From positions 34,274,409 to 34,338,408 of the forward strand of contig NC_060065.1 of the NCBI RefSeq assembly GCF_020283565.1: a DNA stretch of 64,000 bases. Direction: 5' to 3'. This document shows, in pieces, positions 22,231 through 32,790 of the stretch. The notes below the pieces were generated by a model that saw nothing but the letters and a program-made list of their open reading frames with translations, did no database searches and was not told where the DNA came from. This DNA is from Trifolium pratense. Its lineage: Eukaryota; Streptophyta; Magnoliopsida; Fabales; Fabaceae. Position 1 is the stretch's first letter. Every line of letters begins with the position of its first letter. A program made the position numbers and the translations under genes.

Positions 22231-23050
22231 ACTGCTATAAGCAAAAATTCATTTTTAGAATAATTGATATACTTGATCTATAATATAAACCGAATATTAA
22301 ACCTTATTAAAATACTCACAAAAATTCTTATTGTAAGGTGATATAACCAAAAAAGAAAAATAAAATCCCCAAAGTCTTTTTTGTTTTAAGAGTCCCTCTC
22401 TGATGCCTCAACCACCGCAACCAAAACCTTCCCTGTACGCTAATGGAGGAGATTTGATATTGTTATAACTATAACAATACAATAAAATTCCAATTTGTTA
22501 CTGATGATACAAAAAAAAAAAAATTATTTCATTTTTTTATTACAAAAAATTTCAGATCTATTAATGTTACTATGTGATAAACTTTTTGCTAACATGGTTG
22601 ATAAATCAAACTTATCTCTAATTTTTCCTTGAAAAATACTCATCTCAATTTTTTTTTACTCATTTGGATGTGTTCAGAAAATCAATTTTGAGAAATGGGT
22701 TTGTAATTGTATGTTAATTTGATTTTGGTTATGTTTGCCCACATCGATTGTAAGTCATAGTCCCCATGTAATGCCCACATATATTATACCTTGTATATCA
22801 CCGCTCTCAATGTGCATTTTTGCCTGCACTCATATGTTATATAATACTATATTCATTTATAAAAATCATTTGATAAATCATGGTCTTCTATAGTTTTTCT
22901 CACTCGTTTAGATGATATAATGTTACCATTTTAAAAATCTTTTTCTAACATAGTTGATAAATCAAACTCTTCTAAAATTTTTATTATTCTTTTGCTAACA
23001 CATCTTACTTAATGTCTGGTTAAGTTAGATATGTTCAATGCTTTTGTTTC
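22231..23050. other. AT-rich intergenic DNA
   Basis: No gene is recognised. A GC-richer island near 22398-22445 (GATGCCTCAACCACCGCAAC) has no open frame of interest. CTAACATGGTTGATAAATCAAAC near 22590 recurs in similar form near 22945, a short diverged direct repeat. Confidence 0.4.
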
Positions 23051-23310
23051 CCACAATATAAATATGCTGTTGGTTATACGCATTTCATAACACTCTTACA
23101 CAAAACACTCTTACATTACACGTGAAACTTGTTCTCTGCAATCTTCTCCAACTACATCTCAAGGTGACTTTCGAATCGCACATCTTGATTTAATTTCTTT
23201 CCTGAAAACTTATGTTAGATCTTAAATTCGTGCTTTCTTATATTGTTTTCTTCTGTTCCATTAAAATTCTGTGAATTTGTTCATTCTCGATTGAACCTAG
23301 CTAAATGTGC
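23051..23310 (+). promoter_or_regulatory. Promoter-like region with TATA box and 5' exon
   Basis: TATAAATA at 23057-23064 lies about 25-30 bases before CATTTCATAACACTCTTAC, then a roughly 80 bp C/T/A-rich leader ends at CTCAAG followed by GTGACTTTC (donor). The leader and intron start are repeated on the minus strand at 120-310. This is the best basal promoter in the window outside LTRs, but no coding exon of the same strand follows; the next exons (23311-23548) are antisense, so the unit is chimeric. Confidence 0.45.
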
Positions 23311-23385
23311 GTGGAACTTAATCCGATCAACAGGAGCTGCTTCAATCAGATCAAAAGGAATTGGAATATGACAATAACGATTCAC
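23311..23385 (-). pseudogene. Orphan exon, NRYCHIPIPFDLIEAAPVD
   Basis: The minus-strand exon after CTATCAG encodes NRYCHIPIPFDLIEAAPVDR. It is in phase 0 with the neighbouring exon 23471-23548 across an 85 bp intron, a normal plant intron size. So two consecutive exons of one host gene are kept, antisense to the promoter-like segment next to them. I do not recognise the gene. Confidence 0.45.
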
Positions 23386-23470
23386 CTGATAGACAAAAAA
23401 AAATATAAATTAATATTAACTTCAAAAATTCTGAAATACAAAAAAAAAATTATAGTAAATAAAATATGAC

Positions 23471-23548
23471 CTGTAGAATCTTTTCTTTCTGAGCTTTGTC
23501 AAAAAGCTTATCCAATTCCTCATCATCAGTAAGAATTCCTCTGTTAAC
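23471..23548 (-). pseudogene. Orphan exon, GILTDDEELDKLFDKAQKEK
   Basis: This 78 bp exon (26 codons, phase 0 at both ends) lies between CATTATCTAG and GTCATATTTT. It encodes GILTDDEELDKLFDKAQKEK, an acidic helical segment. It pairs with the exon at 23311-23385. Family unknown. Confidence 0.45.
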
Positions 23549-24660
23549 CTAGATAATGATTTGTACACATTATCATCTAAGTTTTAAAAACAGCCAAAAA
23601 AACAGAATTTTTTCTTAAATAACTATAAATTGAGAACTGAATTATCTAACTTGAGTTATTCAAAAAAACCATATATATTATCAGCTTTGAAATGTAATAA
23701 CACTGAGTTATCTAAATTGTCCAAAATTGAGAACTGAGTTAAATAAATTGAGTTATCCAAATTGAGAACTGAATTAAATGAACTATTTTTATAACAAAAA
23801 GACTAAATAACATTTTGAAGTTTTATGAATTTACACAATAAGCATGACAGGTTGGCTGTCATGCAATTAGGCCTAACAGTAAGTCATACTAAACTTGAAA
23901 AGTATGATGACGGAATTCTTTAACAACTTAATAATAACTTTGGTTAGAAAACTTTCATAAATTTGTTGTCGATTCTTTTATTGAATTCTCTATTTCGCTA
24001 AGATTTATTTAGTAATTTCATTTGTTATTTTGAATAAATTTTAAATTTTATTCTTATCGTTAAAATGTCCTGATAGAGTTCTCATGTAAAGCTTGTGTTG
24101 TTCGCTTGTGAAAAATGAGCAATGAACTAACCATATTTATAGAGAGATCATAACGGGGGAAATTTTTTTTGTTGAATCGCATTCCGTTAAGATTTAATCA
24201 ATTATATATTAAAATATTATAAATTGTAAAAAGGTAAGAAACCTGATAAACTATTTTTTTTCATGAAACATGCTTATAAAATAATTAATTAAAATAAAGT
24301 CCATTGCTGAACAAATAAAAAATAATTAAAATAAACAACAAAAAATTGAGTGAAAACAAGTATTTGGGCTTAGGCTCTCTCGTTGCAAAATTATGAGAGA
24401 CAACCGAAACAAATGGCAAACAATAAAACTTATCAGAAGAAAAAAAAGCAAATATAAAAGAATTGAGTTTTTATTGTTCAACATCATCAGATCTCATGAA
24501 TAAAGATCCATTTTTTATCGTTCACAGACAAACAAAACAATAAAACTTGAATAAAATCACAGATGTTGTCAACCAATCTCATTAACAAAAAATAAAATAA
24601 GAGATCTGACTAAAATAAAAACACAAGATCTAGTAAACATAGTAGTATAACATATGAAGA
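23549..24660. other. AT-rich intergenic DNA
   Basis: No gene recognised. GAGTTATCCAAATTGAGAACTGAATTA-type words recur in 23625-23780 as a degenerate short repeat. A possible inverted pair CATGACAGGTTGGCTGTCATG lies at 23843-23863. Confidence 0.4.
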
Positions 24661-24835
24661 TTATAAAAACTAAGTAAAAGTGTGAAGAAAGTTGAGTGGA
24701 AGAAGGCATAAGCGAAAAAAGAGAAAGGAAAAAAAAAAAAAATTAGAGTTTGAGGGTTGGATGAGAGGTGGAGGTTGTGAAGAGAATGAGGGCTTATAGG
24801 ATTGGAGTTAAGGTGTTGTGTATTTATAGAGTTTA
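24600..24835 (-). promoter_or_regulatory. Promoter-like region with TATA box, minus strand
   Basis: On the minus strand CTCTATAAATACACAACACC (TATA at about 24821-24830) is followed by a C/T-rich leader (CTTCACAACCTCCACCTCTC) and then an ATG in TTATGCCTTCTTCCACTC at about 24710. A pyrimidine leader after a TATA box is typical for a plant gene 5' end. The downstream frame stays open for about 45 codons but resembles no known protein. Possibly a captured or decayed promoter. Confidence 0.4.
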
Positions 24836-24897
24836 ATATGGTTAATGGGTCTTACGGGCTTAATCACCACGCGTGGGGCATATATGGTCCAACTTGT

Positions 24898-26364
24898 GTT
24901 CAGTTAGGAATTTTCTTTTTCTACCCCAACAATCTTCATTCTACCCAAATATATTTTTTAAAATACCCAATATACCCTTATAAAAAATTAATATATTTTA
25001 ATTTTTTTATCGTATTATAATGTTCTGGTAGAATTTTCATCCTCCCAAAAAACTGTTCCGGTAAGTATTTATCTTTACCGGTAAGTTAACTTTACCGGTA
25101 CACTTTTTAAAAAATGTTCCGGTATGTTAATGTTACCGGTACACTTTTTAAAAGTGTTTCGGTAGAATATTTTCCAGTCATAATTGGTCACCGGAACACT
25201 TTGAAAATATGTTCCGGTATAGAAAAATTGCAGAAATTTTTTTGTTACCAGAGTCCAGAACACTTTTAAAAAGTGTTCCGGTATGTTAGATGAAACCAAC
25301 TAACGCTCCTTGCCGTACTGGATTACACCTCGCTGCACTCTTGTACCGTCGCCGTCTGCATCTTTCGTCGCCGTTTCAAATGCATCTTTCATCACATCAT
25401 CAGTTTTTTTTTTTTATAAGCAATATTTGAATTATAAGGAGTACAAGGGGTACTCAACCCTTACAATTCAAAGGTAATCACCTTAGATACAAACAAAACA
25501 CACAACATTTCATGAATGTTTGTGAGATGATGCCTTTGTTGAATAAAACCTCCCTAATTGGTAGTTTATCAAACAACAATTTCCACCAAAAAATATTAAC
25601 CTTTGATGGAATATTATCTTCAACCAAAGATTTTTCAATGTTTACAACGTGTTAATCAACCGTCTCCTTTTTGCACTCCCTTCCCAGCATCATATCATCA
25701 GTTGACTTATACATACTTATATTATATTTCATTTATGTTTCGATTCAACACCATTTATAATGTTTTTGTGCTTTATTTTTTCACTTGTTTGCATTGCCTT
25801 CAATTCAACAAGTTTTTTTTTTTTTCTGTTGCTTTTTTACACTTTGCACTCAAATCCTTTTTCTGCGGACAATTTTCAGACATTTGGGTATGCAAATGGT
25901 ATCTATTATTCTCTGTAACTTGATAGACATAGCATGTTTGGTGGAACTCCTTAACAAACCGAAACACACTTTAAAAAAGTGTTCAGGTAACAACCAAAAG
26001 TTTTTTGCAATATTTTTTATACCGGAACACATTTTAAAAGCGTTCTGGTGACCAATTATAATAGGTTTTGAATAAAATACAAATCGGAATACTTGTTATA
26101 ATTGACGATAAATATGTTTGGTACAACTTTTAAGAGTGTTCCGGTAAAATTAACAAATCGAGAAAAAAAAAGGCTTACCGGAACACTGTGTTTGAAATGG
26201 AGTACAACTTTCGAAATAGTTTACCGGAAAAGTGAGTGAGAAAACGACAATTTAAAAAATAATAAAATATACTATAATAAGATAAGGGTAGAATAGGAAA
26301 TTTTTAAAGTATGTTGGGGTAGAGAGATAAATGTAGGGGTAGAAAAAAAAATTCGTTCAGTTAG
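24898..26364. mobile_element. Non-autonomous Mutator-like element with CCGGAACAC repeats
   Basis: The element 24908-26354 starts GAATTTTCTTTTTCTACCCC and ends with the reverse complement of GAATTTTTTTTTCTACCCCT. A 10 bp direct repeat GTTCAGTTAG flanks it (24898-24907 and 26355-26364), in the 9-11 bp range of Mutator-like elements. Inside, at 25020-25300 and 25925-26230, GTGTTCCGGT / ACCGGAACAC occurs many times in both orientations, often as CCGGAACACTTTTTAAAAAG palindromes. A LINE fragment is nested inside (25401-25690). ORFs here show no transposase. Confidence 0.8.
25401..25690 (-). mobile_element. 5'-truncated LINE (L1-type) fragment
   Basis: The minus strand ends in a poly-A (T run at 25407-25417) preceded by the plant L1 tail CCTTGTACTCCTTATAATTC. 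Upstream the frame reads SKVNIFWWKLLFDKLPIREV and CVFC, matching the zinc-binding domain (zf-RVT) at the end of plant LINE ORF2. ATCATCAGTT flanks both ends (about 25397 and 25694), a plausible target-site duplication. No reverse transcriptase core remains. Confidence 0.65.
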
Positions 26365-26422
26365 TATCCACGTACCAGCATAAGTCTCTGTCAATTATAC
26401 AAACTTATGTAAAAAAATATGT

Positions 26423-27529
26423 GTTATGTTTAGGCATGACAATGGGGTGGGGCAGAAACAAATTTTGCCATCTCCAAACCAAAATTCATAAAGTTTGGAT
26501 TTTCCCCAAACCTATCTCAAATTCGAGTGGAGATAAAAATGATAACTCCAAGTCATATCCCAACGGCAGGGGCGTCTCCGGGATTTAGGAGGTTTTGTGC
26601 AAAATATAAAAGTGGCCCCTTAATATAAAAAAATTAATTTTTTTTTATAAAAGAACTTTCGATTTAAATTGCGTATAATATAAAAAAATTATTTTTATTC
26701 GTGTAAACATATAGATTATCAATATTAAACCAATTGCATCAAATCAAATGAGATAAGAAATACAAAATAATTATTTTTGTATATAACATCAAAAAGGATC
26801 CTCCTAATCTAAGCTTAAATTTTATGGAAAGATTAAAATGGACTAACACTATATTTACGAGTATAGATAACTAATCTATTGATACTCATATGATATTATA
26901 TGAACATTAACAATATATAACTATTAGTTTAGGGCCTAAAAATTAATCTATTAATATACATCTGATATTTTATAGGTATAAATAATATATAAGTAATATT
27001 ATAGGACCTCAAAATTTTGAGCCGAGGCCCTCGAAATTTTGAGGCCAGATGTCGTCGCACACCTTGCACGTGTGTGCAAGCCGACACTGCCCAACGGGTT
27101 TCGGGTATCCCGTTACGTCGTTTTCACATGAATTTAGATTGTATTTTAGTATTTTTTTTTTATTAACAAAAGTTAAATGTCCAAAATTATTTTTTCTCAA
27201 CAATATTTTTTTAAATAAAGAAAAAAAATAGAGAAAATGATTTGTTTAATACTCAAATTAAAAATAAAAAATAAATTTATGAATGTAATTTAAGAGATTG
27301 TTTAAGCGTTTCTAATTTAAAAGAGGTGAAATCTAATTTTTAGTATAAGCGATGCGGCTTCGGGGTGGGTATCAATGTACCCATCGGCCGCCCAAACCCC
27401 ATTTTCTGAAATTGGTGGAAACCCAAACTCGAACTCAAACTCAGTCAACTCGAGTTTTCCCCGTCAAAGCGGGTATGATTTGGGCGGGTACCCGCGGATA
27501 TGAGTTTTATTGTCATGCCTACTTATGTT
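26423..27529. mobile_element. hAT-type non-autonomous element
   Basis: The 1091 bp element 26431-27521 has terminal inverted repeats TAGGCATGACAAT / ATTGTCATGCCTA, and 8 bp flanking repeats GTTATGTT and CTTATGTT (one mismatch), as for hAT. GC-rich ends with CCCCAAACC, GGGTACCCGCGG words are typical of the plant hAT MITEs with TGGCA-like ends. The middle (about 26570-27060) has GGCCCCTTAATATAAAA and GAGGCCCTCGAAATTTTGAGG and looks like a further, older insertion. No transposase is visible. Confidence 0.7.
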
Positions 27530-27712
27530 ATGATTAGTTTATTAATAAAAAAAATCTGCGCAAAAAGAAAAAAAATTCCTTATGTTATGGTGAGTTTGTT
27601 AATAAAAAAAATTGATGGTATTATGAAAAGTTCACGCCAAAAGTTTTTGTATCCTCTTTATATATAAGTATAAATAACGCCATAAAAATTATCGAAAAAA
27701 AAAATCATTAGT
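27530..27712. other. AT-rich spacer
   Basis: No gene seen. TTATGTTATGATTAGTTTATTAAT and TTATGTTATGGTGAGTTTGTTAAT (27525 and 27580) form a short direct repeat. Confidence 0.4.
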
Positions 27713-28320
27713 AGCAGGGATGGATCCAGGAATCTATAAAACGGGGGGCCGGAATAACTAAATAATAAATATTAGATAAATAATAATTATACTCAATAAA
27801 AAATAAAAAATAAAAAATAAAAAATAAATTTTTAAATATACTCAATAAAAAATAAAAAAATACTTTACATTGTTTATCTAAATTGTACACGACATTGCTC
27901 TATATCATAAAATTCATCAACAACTGAATTTGTATAAAATGTTTTAGCAATTCTTCTATCGGTGTAAGTAATCACATAATTAGTTTGAAATTCATTTTCT
28001 ATCTTGTTTCTCAACCTATTTTTCACAATCTTCATAGCAGAAACTAATCTCTCACTTGTAGAAAACAATCAGAACTAACTTAATTGAATTTGGACTTTAG
28101 TAGTGTATAATATATATTATCAAAATATTTTAAAGTAAATTGTTACAATTACTATGTTGTGGGTACATGTTTTGCACCAAACAGTAGTTACTAATCTTTA
28201 AACACATATCTCAAATATCAATTTATGTGTGCATATGTATTAAGAACAAGTATATGAAAAAAAAAAATACGACATGAGGGGGGCCTCAGCCCCTACTTGC
28301 CCCCCTTATGTCCGTCCCGT
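27713..28320 (-). pseudogene. hAT transposase C-terminal fragment with flanking terminus
   Basis: On the minus strand 28068-27874 encodes a peptide with SERLVSAMKIVKNRLRNKIE, the start of the hAT C-terminal dimerisation region of TTF-zinc-finger-type plant transposases (family form: SER-FSAMKIVK-RLRN), and ends close to VDEFYDIEQCRVQF. The left edge CAGGGATGGATCCAGGAA and right edge (minus) CGGGACGGACATAAGGGGGG look like related, diverged terminal repeats. Catalytic residues are absent and no target duplication was found, so this is a deletion remnant. Confidence 0.7.
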
Positions 28321-29285
28321 GCTGTGTTTGTGGGGTGGAGGCGGCAACCTCCTGTCTATTGTTTTGTTTTTGTTGCCTGCTGTTTCGCTGGTGTGCTAGG
28401 GGCTTGCCTTTTGTTTTGGTGCCTCACTGGGTGTTTTGTTTAGTTTTGTCTAGGGATGGCAAAAAAATCCAAACTCGAGAGACCCACCCGAACCTAAACC
28501 TAAGTCAACGGGCGAAACTCGATTTGACTGGGTTTGGGTTCGGGTGACACCCGATAATATGGGTGTGGGTTTGGTATCAGTCAAACCCATACCCGAAACT
28601 CATACACCCACCCGAAATATTTTATAATTACCTAATTACCTCTATAGTCTCCCTCATTTTCCTTGGAAGACCGTAAATTTTAGTTGTAATTTAATTTCTT
28701 GAAAGTCTATGTTGTAATTTCTTGAAAGTCTGTGTTTGAATTTCCCTGGAAGACCTTAATTTTAGTTGTAATTTAATTCAAAGTCTATGGTGGAATTTAA
28801 TTTCTTAAATTTGCAAATTATTTTCAAATGTGCTGCGGGTTTGGGTTTGGGTGGAAAAAACCCGAACCCAATGGGTGTGGGCATGGGTGTTGTGTAATTG
28901 TGTTGCCACCCGAACAGCCTTTGGGTTTGGCTGATGATTTCGAGTGTGGGTTTGGTAAGTGTCAAAACCGCACCCGTATGCGCCTGTTGCCATCCCTAGT
29001 TTTGTCCCCTGCTCTTGTTTTCTTTTTTTGTAGCTTCCTTCCCTTGTATCTTGCTTGTTCCCTCCTAGTTACTATTTCTTATGCCTTGGGTGTGGTTTAA
29101 TAATATTTTGCTATTCAAAAAAAAAATGATCATAATAATAATTTCAAGAAACTTGTACCAAGAAGATAAAGGGCTTGTTTAATTCTCTTCTCAAAAACAA
29201 TTTTATAGTTTTTAGAAAACTTGATTGATAATTCAATTTTACAAAAGTATTTTCAAAAATTATTTTTTGTGCATCAATTTTTAAA
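28195..29285 (+). repeat. Duplicated segment with LINE 3' tail, copy 1 (partner 34605-35140)
   Basis: CAAATATCAATTTATGTGTG through the LINE tail to CTTGTACCAAGAAGATAAAG is shared with 34605-35140. The LINE 3' tail (about 28320-29127) has TGTTGCCTGCTGTTTCGCTG and ends TTTTGCTATTC followed by a poly-A at 29118-29126, the usual plant L1 3' UTR. Copy 1 is split by a hAT MITE (28451-28998). Confidence 0.75.
28443..29006. mobile_element. hAT MITE inserted into the LINE tail
   Basis: The element 28451-28998 (548 bp) has ends TAGGGATGGCAA / TTGCCATCCCTA and an exact 8 bp target duplication GTTTTGTC (28443-28450 and 28999-29006). The uninterrupted site is seen in the duplicate near 34848 (TTAGTTTTGTCCCCTG). 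The interior is rich in CCCGAACC and GGGTTTGGGT words. No transposase. Confidence 0.92.
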
Positions 29286-29431
29286 GGGTGTTGTTAACAT
29301 GTGTATATAGGGCACATGTTAAGGAATAATAAATGATAGTTGGTCACATAATTATAAGGGTGTTGTTAACATGTGCATATAGGGCACATGTTAAGGAATA
29401 ATAAATTATAGTTGGTCTCATAATTATAAAG
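29286..29431. repeat. 73 bp perfect-register tandem duplication
   Basis: Two copies of a 73 bp unit (29286-29358, 29359-29431) begin GGGTGTTGTTAACATGTG. The unit holds the palindrome-like AACATGTGTATATAGGGCAC followed by ATGTT. Copies differ at a handful of bases. Confidence 0.85.
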
Positions 29432-30100
29432 TCAAGTCCAGATCCCCTCCATTTTGATATGTTTATTTTATAGATGGCTGACATGTGGAAAAAAAAGAAT
29501 CCAATGGCTCATATCAAAGAATGAAAAATGGTTGTAACACGTTGTTTCTTCTTCCTCCGTCACTGTTCATCTTCTCCGCAATACAACCCTCCCTCTTCCT
29601 CCTCTTTCTCAGTTCCTACATTGCTCGATCTGGGTGTTTCTCTCTCACTGTTACAGCTTCTCCAATTCCTGTTCTCAAAGCCCTTTGTTTCATCAACTCA
29701 ATTTAAGAACTATGTTGGGGAAATCAATTGAAAGTTCCTAAATCAATACCCAAAATCTAAGTTTTCTATTCTTGAAAACATGTTCCTAAATCAATACACC
29801 GCTCGATCTTGAGCATTAGAAATGAAACTCATTTGGAATGAAACTTTTGCCCAAATTGATTGAAAAAAAATGGTGTGTGAGAGGTACAATTGAATTGGAT
29901 GAGCAATACAAGAGTATAAGAGAAAAACAAAAAAAACTAGTAAACCTACCATCACTTCTTTTATTTTTATTTTTTATTGGAAGTTGGAGAAACCTACCAT
30001 CTCCGATGGTAGGTAGTTATTTTTTTTAAGTAACCGTATTTAATATGTACTAGCATTGGATCAAATCATAAATGAGTAATGTGTAACCGTATCTAATTAA
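29432..30100. other. Low-complexity leader-like DNA, no gene recognised
   Basis: A C/T-rich stretch 29540-29690 (CTTCTTCCTCCGTCACTG) resembles a plant 5' UTR and carries two overlapping plus-strand ORFs of about 70 codons with no recognisable domains. GAAACCTACCATC / GATGGTAGG near 29988-30013 is a short hairpin. Confidence 0.4.
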
Positions 30101-30101
30101 G

Positions 30102-30250
30102 AGATTTGGATCTCTTCAATTTTCTCTTATGTTTTCCCTCATTTTGCTTAATCCAATGGTTGATATATGAAGGAAGAGAGATGATCAACCATTGGATTAA
30201 ACAAAAGGAGATAAACACATGAGCGAAAATAGGAGAAGATTTAAATCCTC
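30102..30250. mobile_element. Palindromic MITE
   Basis: About 147 bp fold back on a centre near 30176, with arms containing TTAATCCAATGGTTGAT (30149) and ATCAACCATTGGATTAA (30183). The outer arms GATTTGGATCTCTTC and GAAGATTTAAATCC also pair. It is small and non-coding. Confidence 0.7.
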
Positions 30251-30509
30251 AATTAAGTACTTAAAAATTAGTAGTTTCATTCTGGATGTTCTTACATGTG
30301 ACATAAGGGATGTTAAGAAACTCAATAAAAAAAAATCATCTTAGGCAAATTTTTATTTTTTAGATTCATTGGATAAGTAATATAGCTGGTCACAATTAAG
30401 GTTAAATACATTAATTATCCAACATGATTTTACATTTGTCTTTAATTACTTGAGATTTTTTTAGGGGATTACTTGAGTTTTATTTGGCATTTAAAATAAC
30501 AAAAAAATA

Positions 30510-30645
30510 ATTATCCAATCTTTAGTTGGTTTAGTGGTTATTGGCGCGAAATTTGGTAGAGAGAACCACGATTCGATTCCCTGCGACTACAATTAAAAAG
30601 GAGCTGGAACCACTTAATATACTCTTTGTTAATTAAAATAAAGTG
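30510..30645 (+). mobile_element. tRNA-derived SINE
   Basis: An A-box-like TTGGTTTAGTGGTTATTGG at about 30522 and a B-box-like GATTCGATTCC at about 30572 lie at the spacing of a Pol III promoter. An A-rich stretch (ATTAAAATAAAG) and a T run follow. No clear target duplication found. It is not a tRNA gene because no cloverleaf 3' half exists. Confidence 0.6.
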
Positions 30646-31342
30646 TTTTTTTTATAAGTCTAATTATATAAAGTGTGATCTAAGGTTAATGGTATCTTTG
30701 GATTAGTTTATTTTTGAGCTTATGAAATAGTTTATGCAATTTTTATGTATTTTTGAGCTTATGTCAAAGTAGTTTATGATAAAATAGCGTATAAAAATAC
30801 AGTTTTCACTAGTGTCAATTCATAAAATAGCATAAAATCTAATTTATATTGCATAAGTTGTTTGCATAAACGAAAAAATAAATTAATTCAAACGGACCAT
30901 AAACCATCGTATTCATATATTTTTAAACCTACCAATTCAATGTGTCTGTTTCATTTTTTATTTTGTATCTTTTAACAATGAAAACCAATAAATACTTTTT
31001 TTTTATAATCGAACACCAATAAATACTGATATAATATAATCATTATTATCAAAAATAAAATTTTACATCATATTTTAAAAATATACTCCTATAAAATTTT
31101 ATAGGTAAAACACAGGTGAATATACTAGTAATACTGTAATAGTTTAGAGAATCATAGATTTAATTATTAAAAAAAATAAAAAGAATAAGAGAAATCATAG
31201 ATTTTCTTAAGAGAATTAATGAGAGATACTTTCTTAAGAGATTTGAAAAATAAAAAAACAAAAAAAAAACTACATCTCCATATGAAAAATTATTTGCTTA
31301 AAAAAATGAAAAATTAATTAATTTGATCTTATCTACTATAAA
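30646..31342. other. AT-rich intergenic DNA
   Basis: TTTTTGAGCTTATG occurs at 30710 and 30749 and the region carries words such as CATAAAATAGCATAAAATC, common in decayed plant MITEs. No gene. Confidence 0.35.
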
Positions 31343-31502
31343 TTTATGATTTTTGTCCTGTGAGTTTAGTTCAGTTGGATGGATATTGCATTATATATGC
31401 AGGGGACCGGGGTTCGAACCGTGATCATTTCACTTATTCACGTTAAAAGTGGAATTTATAGCGACTAATCTACTTAACAATTTTTTTTTTTTATGATTTT
31501 TG
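31343..31502 (+). mobile_element. tRNA-derived SINE with perfect 13 bp target duplication
   Basis: The element 31356-31489 has an A box TTTAGTTCAGTTGGATGG, a B box GGGGTTCGAACCGTG and a terminal T run. It is flanked by exact 13 bp copies of TTTATGATTTTTG (31343-31355 and 31490-31502). Pol III transcription and LINE-assisted insertion are implied. Confidence 0.92.
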
Positions 31503-32292
31503 CTAGTGACACCCCTTAATAACCTAGTTGCACCCCAAAATGAAATTAGCCAACTAGTGCTTCAAGCAAATATAATTAAAAATGGCTAAAATTAAATTAA
31601 CAGTAATAAATGTCACGTACATCATTACCCTCTTTGACTTTTTCTTCAAATGAATATCAGGAAAATCTAATCTAGACAAATCACACAAACTATCATCACC
31701 TACAAAATTCAAAATTGTATAATTTTTGTTTAATTTGCAAAACTTATGTAGGCCTCTACTTTTTTTGGTATAGATAAAATCATCTTCACTTTGGATTATA
31801 CATGAATTGAATTTACATTGACATTGTCATATGTAAATCAAATTTGCCTAGTCACACCTCAATTTAGTTAACATAAAGTCTAAACTTAAAATTTTGAACG
31901 ATACCAACGTGAACTTAGTTCACCGTAGACACTAGACAATCTGAAAACACAAGATCTATCTAAAACTGCATAAATTCAATGTTTAATCTTTTATAAAGCT
32001 TGATCACATCTCCATCTCCATGAATGTTTGTGCATCAATTTATCTTAGACATGTCAAGTTCTTAATGTATTGAGAATCCACCTAACATGAACTCAGGTAT
32101 CCATGGAGTAGGGACTGTCCTTGAATTTGGAGGACTTCAATCCTATGTCACTGGACTTTCTCGTGCCAAATTGGCATTCATCCTAATTTCATGATGTCTT
32201 TGGTAAAATTCAAAACCCTTCTTCAATTCCTCATCTTTCTACTTTTTCTACACTAATTTTAATGTGTTATTTTCATTATTCAACTATAATAC
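31503..32292. other. AT-rich intergenic DNA
   Basis: No gene recognised on either strand. A few CATTGACATTGTCATATG-like stretches (31820) show nothing coherent. Confidence 0.4.
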
Positions 32293-32417
32293 TACTCCTT
32301 CCCAAAATATAAGCAAAAGGAGGTCAACAAAAGTGAATGTATCTGGAATAAATTTTAAACCAAATACATCAACTTTCATTTACCAATTTTTGCTTATATT
32401 TTGGGACGGAGAGAGTA
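32293..32417. mobile_element. Stowaway-type MITE (Tc1/mariner), 121 bp
   Basis: Ends CTCCTTCCCAAAATATAAGC and GCTTATATTTTGGGACGGAG are terminal inverted repeats of the common plant CTCCCTCCGTCCC class. TA flanks both sides (32293-32294 and 32416-32417). Confidence 0.9.
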
Positions 32418-32459
32418 TTTGCTTTGTGTAAAAAAAAACAAACAAAACTATAATATATA

Positions 32460-32790
32460 TGCTTGCTCTTAAATTCCGGTATTGGGTCTAACTCAACCCT
32501 ACAAAACTGGATTGTAAGGTGAGGGTGTCATCACTTTATAAACACATATGCATGTCATCACACAACCGATGTAGTACTTCTTAACACACCTCCTCGCACC
32601 CAGCGTTATTGGGCTTGGAGCGCGGATATAAATGGTCGATGACATTATCGGAAACCCGTTAGCAGACGGCCTAGCGGATCGTGGAGAGACTCTGATACCA
32701 TCTTAAATTGCTCTAACTCAACATTACAAAATCAACTTGTAATGTAAAGATTGCCTCTTACTTATAAACACACATTCATAGACTTGCTCT
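32460..32790 (-). mobile_element. TRIM (terminal-repeat retrotransposon in miniature)
   Basis: Read on the minus strand, a left LTR (about 32790-32701, 5' end frayed) is followed by the primer site TGGTATCAGAG (32699-32689). An interior of about 100 bp without coding follows, then a purine stretch GCGAGGAGGTG and the right LTR (32586-32460, TGTTAAGAAG to CA). The two LTRs share TGTGTTTATAA and TTTTGTA-GGTTGAGTTAGA. It is non-autonomous. Confidence 0.8.

Noticed and set aside
25603..26051. Two overlapping plus-strand ORFs (106 and 88 codons) as a MULE transposase
   Set aside because: Phe-rich, low complexity, no zinc finger or DDE motif; they overlap the antisense LINE fragment and repeat region.
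31356..31489. Possible tRNA gene
   Set aside because: A and B boxes are present but no acceptor stem or anticodon arm pairs. The TSD and T/A tail make it a SINE. The same reasoning applies to 30510-30645, 33244-33330 and 38408-38501.
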